Shown here: piece by piece, positions 12,854 to 24,566 of the stretch
Layout of the letters: every line of letters starts with the position of its first letter
Numbering within the stretch: the stretch's first letter is position 1
NCBI RefSeq assembly: GCF_028009165.1
Contig: NC_079242.1
Coordinates: 2,046,001 to 2,110,000, forward strand
Direction: 5' to 3'
Source: Akanthomyces muscarius
Taxonomy: Eukaryota; Ascomycota; Sordariomycetes; Hypocreales; Cordycipitaceae
Length of the DNA stretch: 64,000 nucleotides
Program-made: the position numbers and the translations under genes
Notes under the pieces: generated by a model
What the model was told of the DNA's origin: nothing
The model's input: the letters and a program-made list of their open reading frames with translations, nothing else
Database searches by the model: none

Positions 12854-13944
12854 TGTGATGAAGGTAGATGTGATTTGCGACTCGCAAGGAAGGAAATCCG
12901 ATGAGATGATTGGAAAGGTGCTGAATGCTAGAAGAATGCAACTCGAGTAAAGGAAATTGACGACTTTTCGCTGTCTTCAACAACCAGGATGGTATAGTAG
13001 CCGGTGAGAGGAAACTGACAGTGAACCTGGTGGGTGAGTGTGTGCTGAATGAGAGAGCTTGATTGACAAAAGACTGTCCATGATGAGCGAGCGACAATCC
13101 TTTATATCGAGCTTGCCCATGACTGTTGGCGGTGCTCAGTTTCCCTGCATCGATGCAGTGTCGATACAAGGGCAGGTACAGTATTGGATGAAGAAATAGA
13201 ACTAGCAGTCAATATGGTGCAGTTTTTCTTTAGTCTAAAACATCGAGGTGTCCTGACAAAGGGTGAAAGGGCGAGTTGTTGGTATAACTAAGACATGATT
13301 TCCCAGATGGGAAGTGTCTGGAAATCGCCCGTGTTAGTAGCGGACGACAAGCGCAAGGGCGGCGATGGTGTGGGCACAATGAGCCATCGGGGGACAAGGG
13401 CAAAACGCGACCGCGCGGGGCCGCATCTTGGTTTTACCTCATAAACGTAGCTAATAAATCGGCCATAGATCAGGCCAAGGGGGCTGAACCAGCACCGGGC
13501 CGCCACGAAGCTCGGCCAGAACGCGGGAAGCCGCTACAGGTAAAGTCTTCGACATCGAGCCAGGCCAAATTGCCGTGTCTCAGCACGGAGCAATTAGAGC
13601 GTGTATATTCAATAGGCCAGTCAATTGATCAGGGCTGGCTGTGGGCTAGTATAGACGGATTGCCTTACTAACAAGGCATTGTGCTAGCATAACATAACGC
13701 GAGGGCATAAAAAAGGGTATCAAATCAATCATGGAAGGGGAGTAGACGGCTCGCACCAACGTCCCAGCGAAAACAGGAAACCATTTCAGAATGAATAGAG
13801 CAAGGAAAACAACGTCATGAAAAACAAATAGACCCGCTTAGCTTATTGTCAAAACTCGTCCCCTTGGTGCTCCGGGCAAAGCGAGAAAGCATCACGCATC
13901 ATGCATCATGATAAAAAGTAAACCTCAAGTCACAACTAACAGTG
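12854..13944. other. Intergenic: promoter of the secreted-protein gene
   Basis: Promoter and leader of the minus-strand secreted-protein gene on the left, and 3' flank of the next minus-strand gene on the right. Short open frames (for example 12771-13169 and 13288-13506, minus) lack any family-like motif and read as chance frames. Confidence 0.45.
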
Positions 13945-14916
13945 TCAATCTTCCCAAATCGTTTCGAGGTCCAAGTCGCCTCGTCGTTCAGCACCACAGA
14001 CGCTCCATCGCTTGCGCTTGTCGCGGGGTCCAAAGGTCAGGGTTCGGCCACGGGTCGGCGTGTCGAGGCTGCTTCGTCCCTTGGAGTCGGATGATGAGTC
14101 ACTGCCTTCTGCTGATTCGTTGGCAGCTGCCTGCAGCTGCGCTTGCCGCTCAGCCTCGAGGGCTGCCTCTTCGGCGTCTGGAGAATCGGGGATCGTTTCC
14201 AGGCTCGAGATACTCGGGCTGCGTGATCTGGCAGAAGTCGGTGTGGATGGGATGGATGAAAGACTTCCGCCATAGTTATCATAGCCTCTGTAAAAAGGCG
14301 AAGAGGCGGAAGAGGAAGGAGTAGTCGGCAGATTTGTGTAAGAGCTGGTAATGGGGGGTGGCATGTTTCGGAACGGCGAGGAAGTCCGACGGTAGCGCGT
14401 AGAGGAGGAAGAGGAAGACCTCAAACTAGGAGAGCTGCTTCGTTCCGAAGATCGCCTCTCTGGTTCCAGGACTGTCGTTCTCACGGGAGACATTGGTGGG
14501 AAAGCTTCGTCGGAGGCCTTTCGTGGGGTTCGTACGCGGCTGGGAGAAGACGGGCTGGCGGGACGCAGCTGAGGCGAAAGGAGAATGTGGCCAGAGCCAT
14601 TGACTCCAGGCAAGGACCGTGTCCGGGACATGGAAGGAGCAGAGGTTATACTGGTCGCAGAAAAGGAGCGAGTATGTGTATTAGAGAGCGGAGAGGCGGT
14701 GCGAGGGCGAAAGGGTATGGAGGTGGGTGAAGGCGTCCAGAGGCTAGAGGAGGAGTAGCTAGAGGGGATAGGATCGGTGCTGCGTCGAGTGTTTGCAGGC
14801 TTCTTTATGATGTTGAGGTCGAGCGAGGAGTCGTACTGGGAGCCTCCCAGGTGCAGAGTCGGTAGCGGCGAAGGGCGAAACTCCTCCATCCGCTCCGTCT
14901 CGGGAACAGGCTCCAT
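13945..14916 (-). CDS. Basic Ser/Pro-rich protein, unknown function
   Basis: Intronless frame of 323 aa. Most of it is disordered, rich in Ser, Pro, Arg and Thr, with many SP/TP dipeptides of the kind phosphorylated by proline-directed kinases. Two segments look ordered: an acidic, Ala/Glu/Gln-rich helix near residues 240-262, and a compact C-terminal block KRWSVCGAERRGDLDLETIW. The ordered C-terminus, the sustained open frame and the absence of a signal peptide or membrane segment argue for a real, probably nuclear or cytosolic, protein. I do not recognise a described function. Confidence 0.7.
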   Translation of the reverse strand: MEPVPETERMEEFRPSPLPTLHLGGSQYDSSLDLNIIKKPANTRRSTDPIPSSYSSSSLWTPSPTSIPFRPRTASPLSNTHTRSFSATSITSAPSMSRTRSLPGVNGSGHILLSPQLRPASPSSPSRVRTPRKASDEAFPPMSPVRTTVLEPERRSSERSSSPSLRSSSSSSTRYRRTSSPFRNMPPPITSSYTNLPTTPSSSASSPFYRGYDNYGGSLSSIPSTPTSARSRSPSISSLETIPDSPDAEEAALEAERQAQLQAAANESAEGSDSSSDSKGRSSLDTPTRGRTLTFGPRDKRKRWSVCGAERRGDLDLETIWED

Positions 14917-17199
14917 TGTGAAGGCAAAGGGTTGTCAGCGGCAGCAGCCGAGAAGGTGCTGCAGGCGAAGGGTCTATCCGTGACCAGGAGGGTTGAGGTA
15001 GAAGAGAAACTCGGAGTGCAGCAGAGGCACAGACCTGGCACGGCAGGCAAGAGGGTCGGGTCGAATATCGTACTGTGAGACAGGCTGGACGGCTGTGTCG
15101 GTGACAGACGGGCGGGACTAGACGACGAGGCCGCGGCGGGTGTGACGCTCGATGTGACGGCAGCGCTCAAACAAAGAGGCAGAGGCAATCTGGCAAGCTC
15201 GCAGAGCAGGCCAAGACTGGCGCGGTGCGTGGAAGCACTGGCACGGCCTGGCGAGGCGAGCGAGGGACACGGGTCAAGCCGTTGGTAGGCGTCTGAAGAC
15301 TAGCGCCCCCTCTTTTTGTTGTGTGTCGCGGCTCAGGGTCGTTGGTGTTTTGGGACGGCGGAGGCCACAGCGGATGGGCCCGAGGGAGGCGAGGGATCCT
15401 GCGGTTCGGTTGTCGAGAAAGTTCGCAACGGGAAGAGGAAGGAGAAGAAAAAAAAAAGGTTGAGGCCGCAAGGGCCTGCAGGGCCTAGAGAAAAGCCGAT
15501 TCGTTTGGTGGTTTGTAGAAGGAAAGGAAAGGAAACGGTTAGTCGGTAGGAGCGGGCGAGACGAGTCAAGTCGAGGTACTGGCATGGGCGCTGTCGTGGG
15601 CTTGCGTGCGTGCGCACCTAACTTGGACCTACCTACTGGTAAGGATTGGCTGCGGACGCTCCAAATGCAGTGACAAGCAGCAAGCGATTCAGCAGCGGGA
15701 CCGCCCAAGAGCCCCCAAAGCCCGCCCGACAATTGACTGCAACCCCCAGATTTCTAACTTACCTAGCGCATGGCATCCTGTTCGCGGTGAGGCGCCCAGT
15801 GGGATTCTGGTGGATTGCGGTGGATTACAGTGGACGCCCCAGAGGACCCTTTGCATTCCTGTCAGCCTGTTATCCCGCTATTACAACCAGCTGATGCGAC
15901 GCTGTCCGGACAGCCCGAGTAAACAATAGCCAGCATTCGTAAGCACTGCTATACCTAGGTAGTTACTTGTTGTCTTCTGGCCGGTAGGTTGGTAGCAAAG
16001 TGGCGATTCCACATTTTTCGTCGACCTGACCGATATTTTGCGTTGTCGTCGTAGTCTTTATGCCGTCTTTTTTGGCAGCGGCCGACGCTGTACTACCAAC
16101 CTAGTGTGGTGCAGTATTTCTCTGACTCGGCACATTTTGCTCTTACAAACTGCAACCACAAAGAAAGAATAAATCGTTAGTCTCGGTTGTTCCGTGGCGG
16201 CCGCTATTACTACACCAGGAACCAGAGAGGCCTGCTGTCCTATCAATCGCGCAGCTGGGCGCTGCCTAGCCCCAAAGGCTGCCACACCAGCAGCCAGTCA
16301 CCGCAAGCCCATGTGTAGGCGGCTTGCGCAATATTCAGCGTGACGGGGGAAAATATCGCATGTCATATCATATGCACGTAGGAAAGACACCAGTTCTTGG
16401 CTTCCCGGCTGATCCATAGTCACACCGTCTCAACAGTCCTTGGCTTCTTACTCGCAACTTGGCCTTTGTGCAACTCTCGCCCGTCTCTGCGTTGGCCATG
16501 CCAGTGCTTCGGTGGAGCGCCAGGGCACATGCCGCTATCGGAATAGCCCGCAATGCGCCAGAATACGCTACCTAGGTATTAAACGACACAAATGCAGGTG
16601 CCTGGCAACTGCGTGGTTACGTACTCAGGTACTCAGATACTCAGGTATTCAGGTACATGCAACGTGGACTCAGATGGACTCAGAAGGCCACTATTTTACA
16701 AACCCGCTTGACATGGCATACGATACGTCTTGCTGTCAAAAATATTGATTGGTCGTCTATAGGTAATTCTCATCAGCACTTGCATGTATACTTCGCCCAA
16801 GGCCCATCATTGGAGCTTTTGTGTCTGCGAGTCACCTCAGGCCCACCTCATCGTCCCTTGGCCCCTCCTCTTGTGGCCCTGCCCACGATCTCGGGGCTCG
16901 TTTGCCTGCTTCGACTTATGTGGCCAAGGTGCGATACTTGAAAACTTTCACGCAGCACTGTTGACCGTGAGCGCAATGAAACCATGTTGCCAGCCAGCAT
17001 CACCGCCTCACAGTGTGGCCAACCATGACCACCGGTACCCAAGGCCGAGTGCCGCTGCCTACCGTACAGCCTGATCTCAACCACCCCACCCCGCATCGCA
17101 AGAGAGCATCGACACTAGATCTCGACTCGAGGAAGCGCTCGGCCTCCCTCTCGCCGACTCCGTCTTCCCTTTCTCCAGAATCGTCGCCTGACCAGCGAA
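14917..17199. other. 2.3 kb spacer between divergent genes
   Basis: Promoters of the Ser/Pro-rich protein (minus) and of the Zn2Cys6 factor (plus). It contains CCTAGG-type motifs (15953-15961, 16571-16578), a short tandem repeat at 16621-16656, and a pyrimidine/purine-skewed tract near 15420-15480. Open frames such as 15274-15732 (minus) are low-complexity and probably lie in leaders. A 68-codon upstream frame at 17025-17231 is discussed as a finding. Confidence 0.45.
16621..16656. repeat. Short imperfect tandem repeat (ACTCAGGT-like)
   Basis: Four imperfect copies of an ACTCAGGT/ATTCAGGT unit stand head to tail, followed by two further CTCAGA words at about 16669-16683. This is an intergenic microsatellite-like tract with no known role. 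Confidence 0.6.
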
Positions 17200-19072
17200 A
17201 TGTCCTCGATTGGTGTGCCGCCACGCCGTAAACAATGGGCTCCCAGAGTCCGTACAGGGTGCCACACCTGCCGGTTAGTCCTCGCCGATTCCCGCCCACC
17301 GATGTTCTACCATCACATCATCTGACTTTGCCTTTCGCTCTCCCGCTATAGTCTTCGCCGTATCAAGTGTGACGAGACGCAGCCGGTTTGCAAAAGGTGT
17401 CTTGCCGGTGGACGCGATTGTCAGTACTCGCTCGTATGGCGGCCGCCCAATGGTGACGAGTCTGGGACGCAGGCGCGATCAAATGTCCTCAGTATTGCGC
17501 CGTTACAACAAGCCCAAACTCCAGACTCACACATTATGCAGGCTATACGTTACTGTATGTCTTTTTACCTTGTTGCATCTCTTGCGTTTTTTATTCTACT
17601 TTACCTCGGTCTCCTTACACCGTTATCTCCCTTCTATTTCTGATTACCGTTTTACATTTCAAGCATGTACAGTTATTCTTAAAGACTAACCCACGTCTGG
17701 CCCGCAGACACAACTGTCGTTTATCCTCAGGCCGTCAGAACACTTGCCAGTAATACGTACAAACAAACGATGGACCCGCGTCTGCATATATCGAATCAAA
17801 CATCGCCACCCGCCTTCATCATGCTTCAGATGTCGCACCGCATATCGACCCTTTGCCAACAAAATTCTGCATTAACGCGACAGCATGCAGTGCCAGACAT
17901 GGCAATCCTCTGGCGCACTTTTTATGTCTACATGGGCCAGTCTATAACACTCTTGAACCACTACATCACCAATCGTAGTCCCATTGCGTTGACACTCTTT
18001 CGAGTAATAGACTTCATTTGTGCAGGGGTATGCTACATACATCTACCACCCTTTCTCACTCGGCCACTTGGATGCACTCATGCTTACAATCCCGGTAGCT
18101 CGTCATAGCCGAATTGCCCTGGCGAACTCACACTCGTGGCTTTTTGACTCTTGTACAGCACCACGGTAGCGTCCAGGCCGTTTTGAATTCATCCGACCTG
18201 CCTGACATCTTGCCGGCTCTGCAATTTGTACTCCTGTAAGTTTCTGTACTTGTTCATGGCTTTCCAGCTGTGTTTGCTGATGACGAGACCCTTTTCATCC
18301 TCCCCTCACCAGGACCGCCACCATGGCCAATACAACCAGCCCATCAACAGACCAGATCTCTCAACTATATGACTGGACAGACGGGCAGTGCCTTTCCGTT
18401 TTCGCTTTCTCATTTTGTGAGTCTCTGCCCTGTCCCAGCAGCCTCTTTCTCGCCATACGCCGCATCACCCGGCTGCGTATTGCCCTCGCCGCTGGCGTTT
18501 CAATCCACAATCTTATCCCTACGGCAACACTTATTGCGCACCAAGTTCATGAGTACTCTCCCGACAGCTGGGTTGAAACATATACAATACCCCCACCCGA
18601 AGTTTCCGCTCTATATGCCCGGGCATTCAAGCTCGCGACGATACTTTACGCTTTACTTTCTCTCCCTGCGACGCTGTCCCAGCCCTTTGCGCAGCAGGTA
18701 GGTCAGGGACAATCTGACGCTTCCCAAGGTATCAGTGACGCACGCATCTATTACCGCAAACTTCTCTGGGATGCTGTTGTGTTTGGAGAGCGAGGCTTAA
18801 TCTCGTCGCCGCCTGGCAGGATGTGCTGGCCGCTGGCTGTGCTAGGCGTGGCCTGCTACGACAGCACCGCACAAGAACACAACACTATTACCAGCTTGCT
18901 TGCGGAAATGCGCGGCTCGCCCAGTATTGACAGTGGTCCAGCATTGCTGCTGGACACGCTGCCTCGGTTCTGGGCATCGGGCAAAACGGCGTGGGACGAT
19001 TGTTTTGACACACCAGTTCATACATGGATATGGAGCATCTCATCTTATATAGTGCAGATGAAAATTACATAA
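17200..19072 (+). CDS. Zn2Cys6 transcription factor (Acr2/Pro1-like)
   Basis: Predicted 497 aa from five exons (introns 17274-17351, 17555-17707, 18028-18098 and 18236-18312). The N-terminus carries a complete binuclear zinc cluster assembled across the first intron: TGCHTCRLRRIKCDE followed by CKRCLAGGRDC, giving CX2CX6CX6CX2CX6C. The preceding basic RRKQWAPRVR is typical of Acr2-like regulators. The remainder is helical and fits the fungal-specific transcription factor domain 2 (PF11951 type), including LDTLPRFWASG near the end. The product is presumably a nuclear DNA-binding regulator. No target can be inferred; the neighbours are not a pathway. A 68-codon frame starting at 17025 overlaps the chosen ATG out of frame and may act as a uORF. 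Confidence 0.82.
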
Positions 19073-19879
19073 AAGAGGATATGGCAATGGGACAAAGGCA
19101 AAGGGTGCTGGAAAAGTATTTGCGACAGCCAAACTCCCCGTAATAGTAGCAGCAGCCGTTGCACAAACGGTCCCGGAAGCTATGCCATGTTGGCCTCTTG
19201 CCGTAACAGTACACTGACGACGAGAATACCATTCTCGTGTGGGAATTTCCATAAAATTTGTGCTCTAGTTGTATTTTTATACTGTTGGCATGCATCATTT
19301 TTACTTCAAGAAAAGAGATCTAGTATGTCGTGCTCAGGGGCACCAAATCCCTGCGGCGATATTTAGAGTACAGTCTGTGATTGCATGCCGACAAGCTGCC
19401 GATTGAAGCGGTCTCGACGGCGAACTAAAGAAATAGAGAAGGCTCATGGCAAAATGATTACACTGTCCAGCGACTCCTACTTTTTGTTTCTTTATTCAAA
19501 ATTTGCCGGAGTCTTACTCTGCCCCATGGTACTTTCTCGTCGGTACATAGCGGTTCCACAGGCTGCCCCCCAATCGTAAGCACCGCCAACGCGACAACAA
19601 ACACGTAGTTTAAAACAAGCTCCAGAGAATATTTTCATAAATCCGGATCACATTTTAACTGACACGGCTAGTCTTAGAAAGCTAAATAATTTCAGCTCGT
19701 TGCTGATACCAAAAACCAATGCAAAACCAACTGTCCTTGTCCCGCTACCCACGTTGCCCACTCCCAGCCAACGTACAGAAAGGCGGATGAAGCGCTATAA
19801 CGACTTGCAAAAACAGTACCAAAATTTAACGGGGCAATTGAAGACTCTCAATCCCGTCGGCGCCGTTTTGTTGACACTT
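19073..19879. other. Intergenic between convergent genes
   Basis: 3' flanks of the Zn2Cys6 factor and of the coiled-coil protein. A plus-strand open frame (19700-20218) starts here but most of it is antisense to the coiled-coil gene and is not accepted. No other feature seen. Confidence 0.45.
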
Positions 19880-21177
19880 TCAGCCATTTCTGCAGATTTG
19901 GAGCATCACAGGCTTGCACAACACTCTGGAAACATCGTGCTTCTCTCCGTCAGCATTTCCATACTTTTCCAAAGCAGGCCTTACGACCATACGCCAATTA
20001 TGAGTCCCATTGAATGTCAGCGTATGCGTGTCGAACTCTTCGATGTTCCAAGACCTTCCATGTTGACCGTAGAACGGCCAGTGTGGGATGAGCAGAGCCT
20101 TGGAAGACATGAACATGATCGCGAGCTCTGTTGCATCCTGAACTATCTCAGAGATAAGAGACTTTGCTTGTTCTATATTCTCCTCGCTTTGGTACGTCTG
20201 AAACACCCACAAGAGTGAATCCGTAAACAAGTCGATCATTGTCTGTTGTAATTCTGGGTTGACCTGGGCTGCAGTTTCTTTCCCCCCTTCTGAGAACCAA
20301 GAAGCGAGTCCGGCTCTCCTCTGTGGATCTTCCTCATTGCCTTGAATGCTATTGTCAGCTTGATACAGGCTCTCTTTTGACTGACCGGGGTCATACTTAT
20401 AATGTCCCGCTTCGCTGCTTGGACGAGATTGACGACATTGCTTCTCCACTGACAGCCTCCGCCTGAGAGGATGTCGATGTAGACGAAGTGCCAAATGTAT
20501 GCCCCCATGAATTGTTCAAATGCATCTCTCTTGGCGTCTTCAGGTGCGTTGTCGAATGATGCTTCGGGGAGTCTCACTTGCAACGCCAACACGACTGACC
20601 GCTCGTCCTTGAGGTTGTAGCCGCGCATCATGTAGACAATGTTTCGGATGTTGTAACCCATGGTCTGCCATTTGCCTTTGATGGTGTCATCCGTACTTTT
20701 TTCTGCATTCCTTCTTTCTCTCTCCTCGCTCTTTGAAAGTTGCTCTTTCAAGAACTCGACTTCTTGGTCGCGCTTGGTTCGCTCCGCAGTGAGACGGTCT
20801 TCCACGTATTTTTCCACCCAACTCTGCAGCGATGCCGTGATTGCTGCATTGATCTCTTGGCTCTCAGTTTCAAGACATGATTTGGACTGACTCCCAGCGT
20901 TCGACGTTTGTCCAGGTCCGCGGCTTCTGAGTTGGGCTGGCATTGCGTGAGAATCGATTTTCTCAACGAGGGTAACTTCGTCCTTGTCACAGTTGAGCCC
21001 GTTTTCAAAATTCGGCATTTCACAGTCGGTAGGCTCGTGATTTTCGATAAGGGTGGCTTGATTGTCGCCAGGCAGTCCAGTTGACTGGAGAATGCGCGAA
21101 GTTTGCTTGGCGCGCACGATAATTCTTATTCGGGGGCGGTTTCCTTCAGACATGGGAGAGTAACTGTAGTGTTGCAT
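19880..21177 (-). CDS. Coiled-coil protein of unknown function, divergent to Hsp70-like gene
   Basis: Predicted 413 aa from two exons; an intron at 20341-20396 (donor GTATGA, acceptor CAAG, GCTGAC branch site) joins two frames that are otherwise out of register. The first 110 residues look disordered. A charged coiled coil follows (about residues 125-170, segments such as RDQEVEFLKEQLSKSEERE), and then a mixed helical domain ending in several hydrophobic helices. There is no signal peptide. The start could also be the second Met, eight residues in. It shares a 367-bp divergent promoter with the Hsp70-like gene, which suggests co-expression or a functional pair. I do not recognise a family. 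Confidence 0.72.
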
Positions 21178-21544
21178 GCCCTAATTCGATTTCAGTGAAT
21201 TGTTCAAAGTCTTAAATTAAAGGCGAAACCCTACGAACGCGCAGGGAGATGTGGAGTTTCGTCGCCAGCCGTTTGCACATTCACGAGTGAGCAGCTGGGG
21301 CATTAACTGCAGGTGTTGAAAATGAGAGACGCGTCATTGAGGGGGAAAGGTGAGCCACAACTAAAACGCAAGCAAATTTTCTTACCGTGCGAATTAACCA
21401 CTGGTGAATTGGGCGGCCCTCCGTTCTCTGCCATATTTCTCAATCTTACATTTCTGCACCGGCGTCGGCCCGGAAGGACACTCCCGCATTACTTTCTTTC
21501 TTTTTCAGAGTACCATCACTTAAAACCGAAAGATTAAAAGCATC
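21178..21544. promoter_or_regulatory. Divergent promoter (coiled-coil protein / Hsp70-like)
   Basis: 367 bp separate two start codons on opposite strands, so the two genes must share or abut promoter elements. I found no clear heat-shock element array (NGAAN repeats) by eye. Confidence 0.55.
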
Positions 21545-23814
21545 ATGTCTGATACCATTATTATCAGCCTCGACTTTGGGACAACGTGAGTGTGAGAAAA
21601 GCCGCGTAGCAGCTAATACTAACAAAGACACCACTCGCAGCTTCAGCGGTGCGGCATGGGCCATCACGAAGAGGCCGGACGAAATTCATGTCATTACAGA
21701 CTGGGACTCCGAGTACAATACCTGCTCTGATCGTGGAAAATGCCCGACACACCTTGAATACGGCACTGTTGACCACGAGACGCCATGGGGCTACAACATT
21801 CCACCGCACAAAGACATTCTGCGCTGGTTCAAGCTCCTGCTGCTTGAGGAGAACGACGTAGCCGATGAACTTGCCCAATCAGCTCAATTCAAGCAGGCCA
21901 TCACTTTACAGAGCCGTTTAAAGAAGTCGCCCGTCGAACTTGTCTCTTGCTTTCTTCGCTCGCTGTGGGAGCACTGCATAAACAGCATCACTGGCGTCCT
22001 CGGCTCCAATGAGGTCGATAGCTGCAAGATTTCCATCATTATGACTGTCCCTGCAATGTGGCCTCATTATGTTCAAGCTCGAATGCGGACTGCAGCCGAT
22101 CAAGCCGGAATGCTCCGGCTTAGGACCACGGATGCAGGTACCTACACTCCTGCACTGCATTTTGTGTCGGAGCCGGAGGCTGCTGCCTTGGCTGTTTTGG
22201 CCGAAATGCATCCACGACCTGACATCAAGGTAGTTGTCCCTAAATTTCTACTTGTAAAGGAAATAGTCCAACTCTTTTTTACAGCAAAACGACACGATTA
22301 TTATATGCGATGCTGGTGGTGGCACTGCAGTGAGTTTCAATACATCCACTGCTCAGAGTCGTACTAATATGCACGCTCTCAGGACCTAATCAGCTACCAA
22401 GTTGGCGATGTCAACACTTTCCAGCTTCGAGAATGCGTTGCTGGTGAAGGTTCGTTAATACCTGTCTCTTTCGGCCCGTCACTAACGCGGACTTTGGTCA
22501 GGCGGTCTCTGTGGCGGCATATTTGTCGACCATAATTTTGAGAACCTGATTGCCTCCAAGCTTGGAACGTCTTCCTGGAAAAAACTTGAAACTGCAGACA
22601 AACGCAAGTTCATGAAAGAGAACTGGGAATATGGTATCAAGTCGCAATTCTCTGGCAACGCCCGATGCTTCTATGCAGAGGTTCCTGACGGGTATCTGGC
22701 GGACAGCGCCATGGGTAAGCGAAAAAAGTTCCAAACAATATCCCTTGAGAAGTAAGTGCATCACAGGCCTTAAATAATATCAGTTAATGACTGGGCCATA
22801 TAGAGATGATCTGCTGGCTGTATTCTCGCCTGTGGTCGACAAAATCTGTGGTCTCGTAGCCAGACAAGTGGCCGCCATCGAAGACAAAGACTTGCCCTCT
22901 CCAAAGGTAACTTTTTTTTACATTCTATATTCTCATTATTGCGAGATCTTTGATTGATGGAAACACAGTTTATTATTCTAGTCGGCGGCTTTGGATGCTG
23001 TAGGTACCTACGCAACCGGCTCACGGAGGCCTATCCAAACAGCACGGTTCTGAATCCTACCGCCAACCAATCGTAAGTACGACCTTGCTGATTCTTTTCA
23101 TTCCTGGGGGGTTAGAAATTTTTGCTTTCCGTCTGATTTATGAACGTTCATTGACCAAAACTTTTCACGATAGTTGGACGGCTGTCTGCCGAGGAGCTGT
23201 TCGGCATGCAATAGTGCACAAAAGCGTGGCCAGTAACGGGCCACGCAATGCGATTAGCAGGACTGGAAAGCAAGGAAGTTTCTTCATCCAGTCTCGGATA
23301 TGTCGAATGAGCTACGGGTTCCGCTATCATATTAAATGGGATCCAAAGGTTCACGAGGAGCAAGACAAGATGTATTCCGAGCTCGAGGAAGAGTACAGGG
23401 CTGACAATCAAATGAATTGGTTTTTGAAACAGGTATGTTGCTCCTCAGCCGCGACTTACACACTCTAACAATATGCAGGGCCAGTCTCTGGAAAGTTTAT
23501 CCCACTCGTCGCACGACTACTACCGAATCATTCCCGCTGGCAGCAATGCAACCATTGAAGAAGATCTGCACGTCTGCACCTCGACTGACTTGCCCGCTCG
23601 CCAAACTGAGGAGGTCAGAACTTTGTGCGTTATAAAATGGGACCAGAAAGTCAACTTGAGCAAACTCAAGAAGCGCTACAACTCAGCTCGCGAGGCCTAC
23701 TACATGGTCGAGTACAAGATCCGCGTTGCCGTCGACGGACCTGAGCTCAAAATCACTATCTTCCATCAAGGTAAAAAGGTCGCGCATGGAGAGGTCAAGG
23801 TCGAATTTAAATAG
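21545..23814 (+). CDS. Hsp70-like (HSPA12-type) ATPase-fold protein
   Basis: Predicted 597 aa from nine exons (introns 21586-21640, 22230-22284, 22330-22382, 22450-22501, 22752-22803, 22907-22968, 23073-23173, 23433-23478); exon lengths sum to an exact multiple of three. It keeps the actin/Hsp70 nucleotide-binding signatures: phosphate-1 loop SLDFGTTFSGAAW at the N-terminus, phosphate-2 loop DAGGGT (residues 219-224) and adenosine loop ILVGGFGCCRYL. It lacks an EEVD tail and a canonical substrate-binding domain, so it belongs with the divergent HSPA12-like proteins expanded in filamentous fungi, whose clients are mostly unknown. It is probably cytosolic, since no signal peptide is seen. Confidence 0.87.
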
Positions 23815-24566
23815 ATAAAAACACAATGGAGCTTTAGAGATGCTGGCCCGCTCGCAAATTTTTTATAGAACAACCACCGCGAGGGAGCGCTACCGAGGAG
23901 GCATGTCTCATATGCTGTTGTTGCTTCTTTTGCTATCGCTGCTACTTTTGTTGCTGTTGCTACTTTTGATTTTAGCTTTACTTTACCTCTCGCCCTTTCT
24001 CCTTATTAGCGACGCTTTACGCATTTATTTTGTGCTGGTTTTGAACGGCCCTTTTGAGTTCGAGAATATCTGGCTCTGAAGCTTCGCAAATGGAGTGTGA
24101 CTAGCTCATTCAGGCTTGCGCAGGGCAGAAAGGGAACATTTTCGATTTAATATGCTAGTTTTAACGGCTTTTGAAGTCTAATAATCAATTGTCAGATCTT
24201 GCAAACAAGCACATTGTCCTTTTGTCTGTCCTCTTTCTGTGTGGTGTCAAGTGCGCGCAACTAAGAGGCCATTAGGCGGTGTCATGAAGCGCTCCTAGCT
24301 ACCTAGACATTCAGTTTTCTTCTTTTATATTATTGCAATCATCCAAACTTAGACTCAATAGGCCTCGGCCATTTCCAATAATTTCCTGACAATTAGCACA
24401 ACTGCCAGCGGCCAGTGTCGTCGGGTCTCGTCACCATTACTAGGTCCCTTATCTGCGGCCCCGTAATTATTTTCCAGAGCCTCAGATGCCGCGACACTCC
24501 AAAACCGCACTGCATCCCTTTCCGTTGCAACATCTCCCCCGCAACGACCCATACACTCCATAGGCC
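23815..24566. other. Intergenic: Hsp70-like 3' flank and WD40 promoter
   Basis: Contains a degenerate TTG/CTG trinucleotide tract at about 23917-23975, which creates a Leu-only reading frame of no significance, and the leader of the WD40 gene. No gene supported. Confidence 0.5.

Noticed and set aside
15274..15732. 152-codon minus-strand frame upstream of the Ser/Pro-rich protein
   Set aside because: Low-complexity Pro/Leu/Phe text from a skewed tract; more likely promoter or leader.
19700..20218. 172-codon plus-strand frame
   Set aside because: Mostly antisense to the second exon of the coiled-coil gene, whose splice-joined frame is better supported.
23904..24079. Leu-only hydrophobic frame
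   Set aside because: Produced by a degenerate TTG/CTG trinucleotide tract; not a credible membrane protein.
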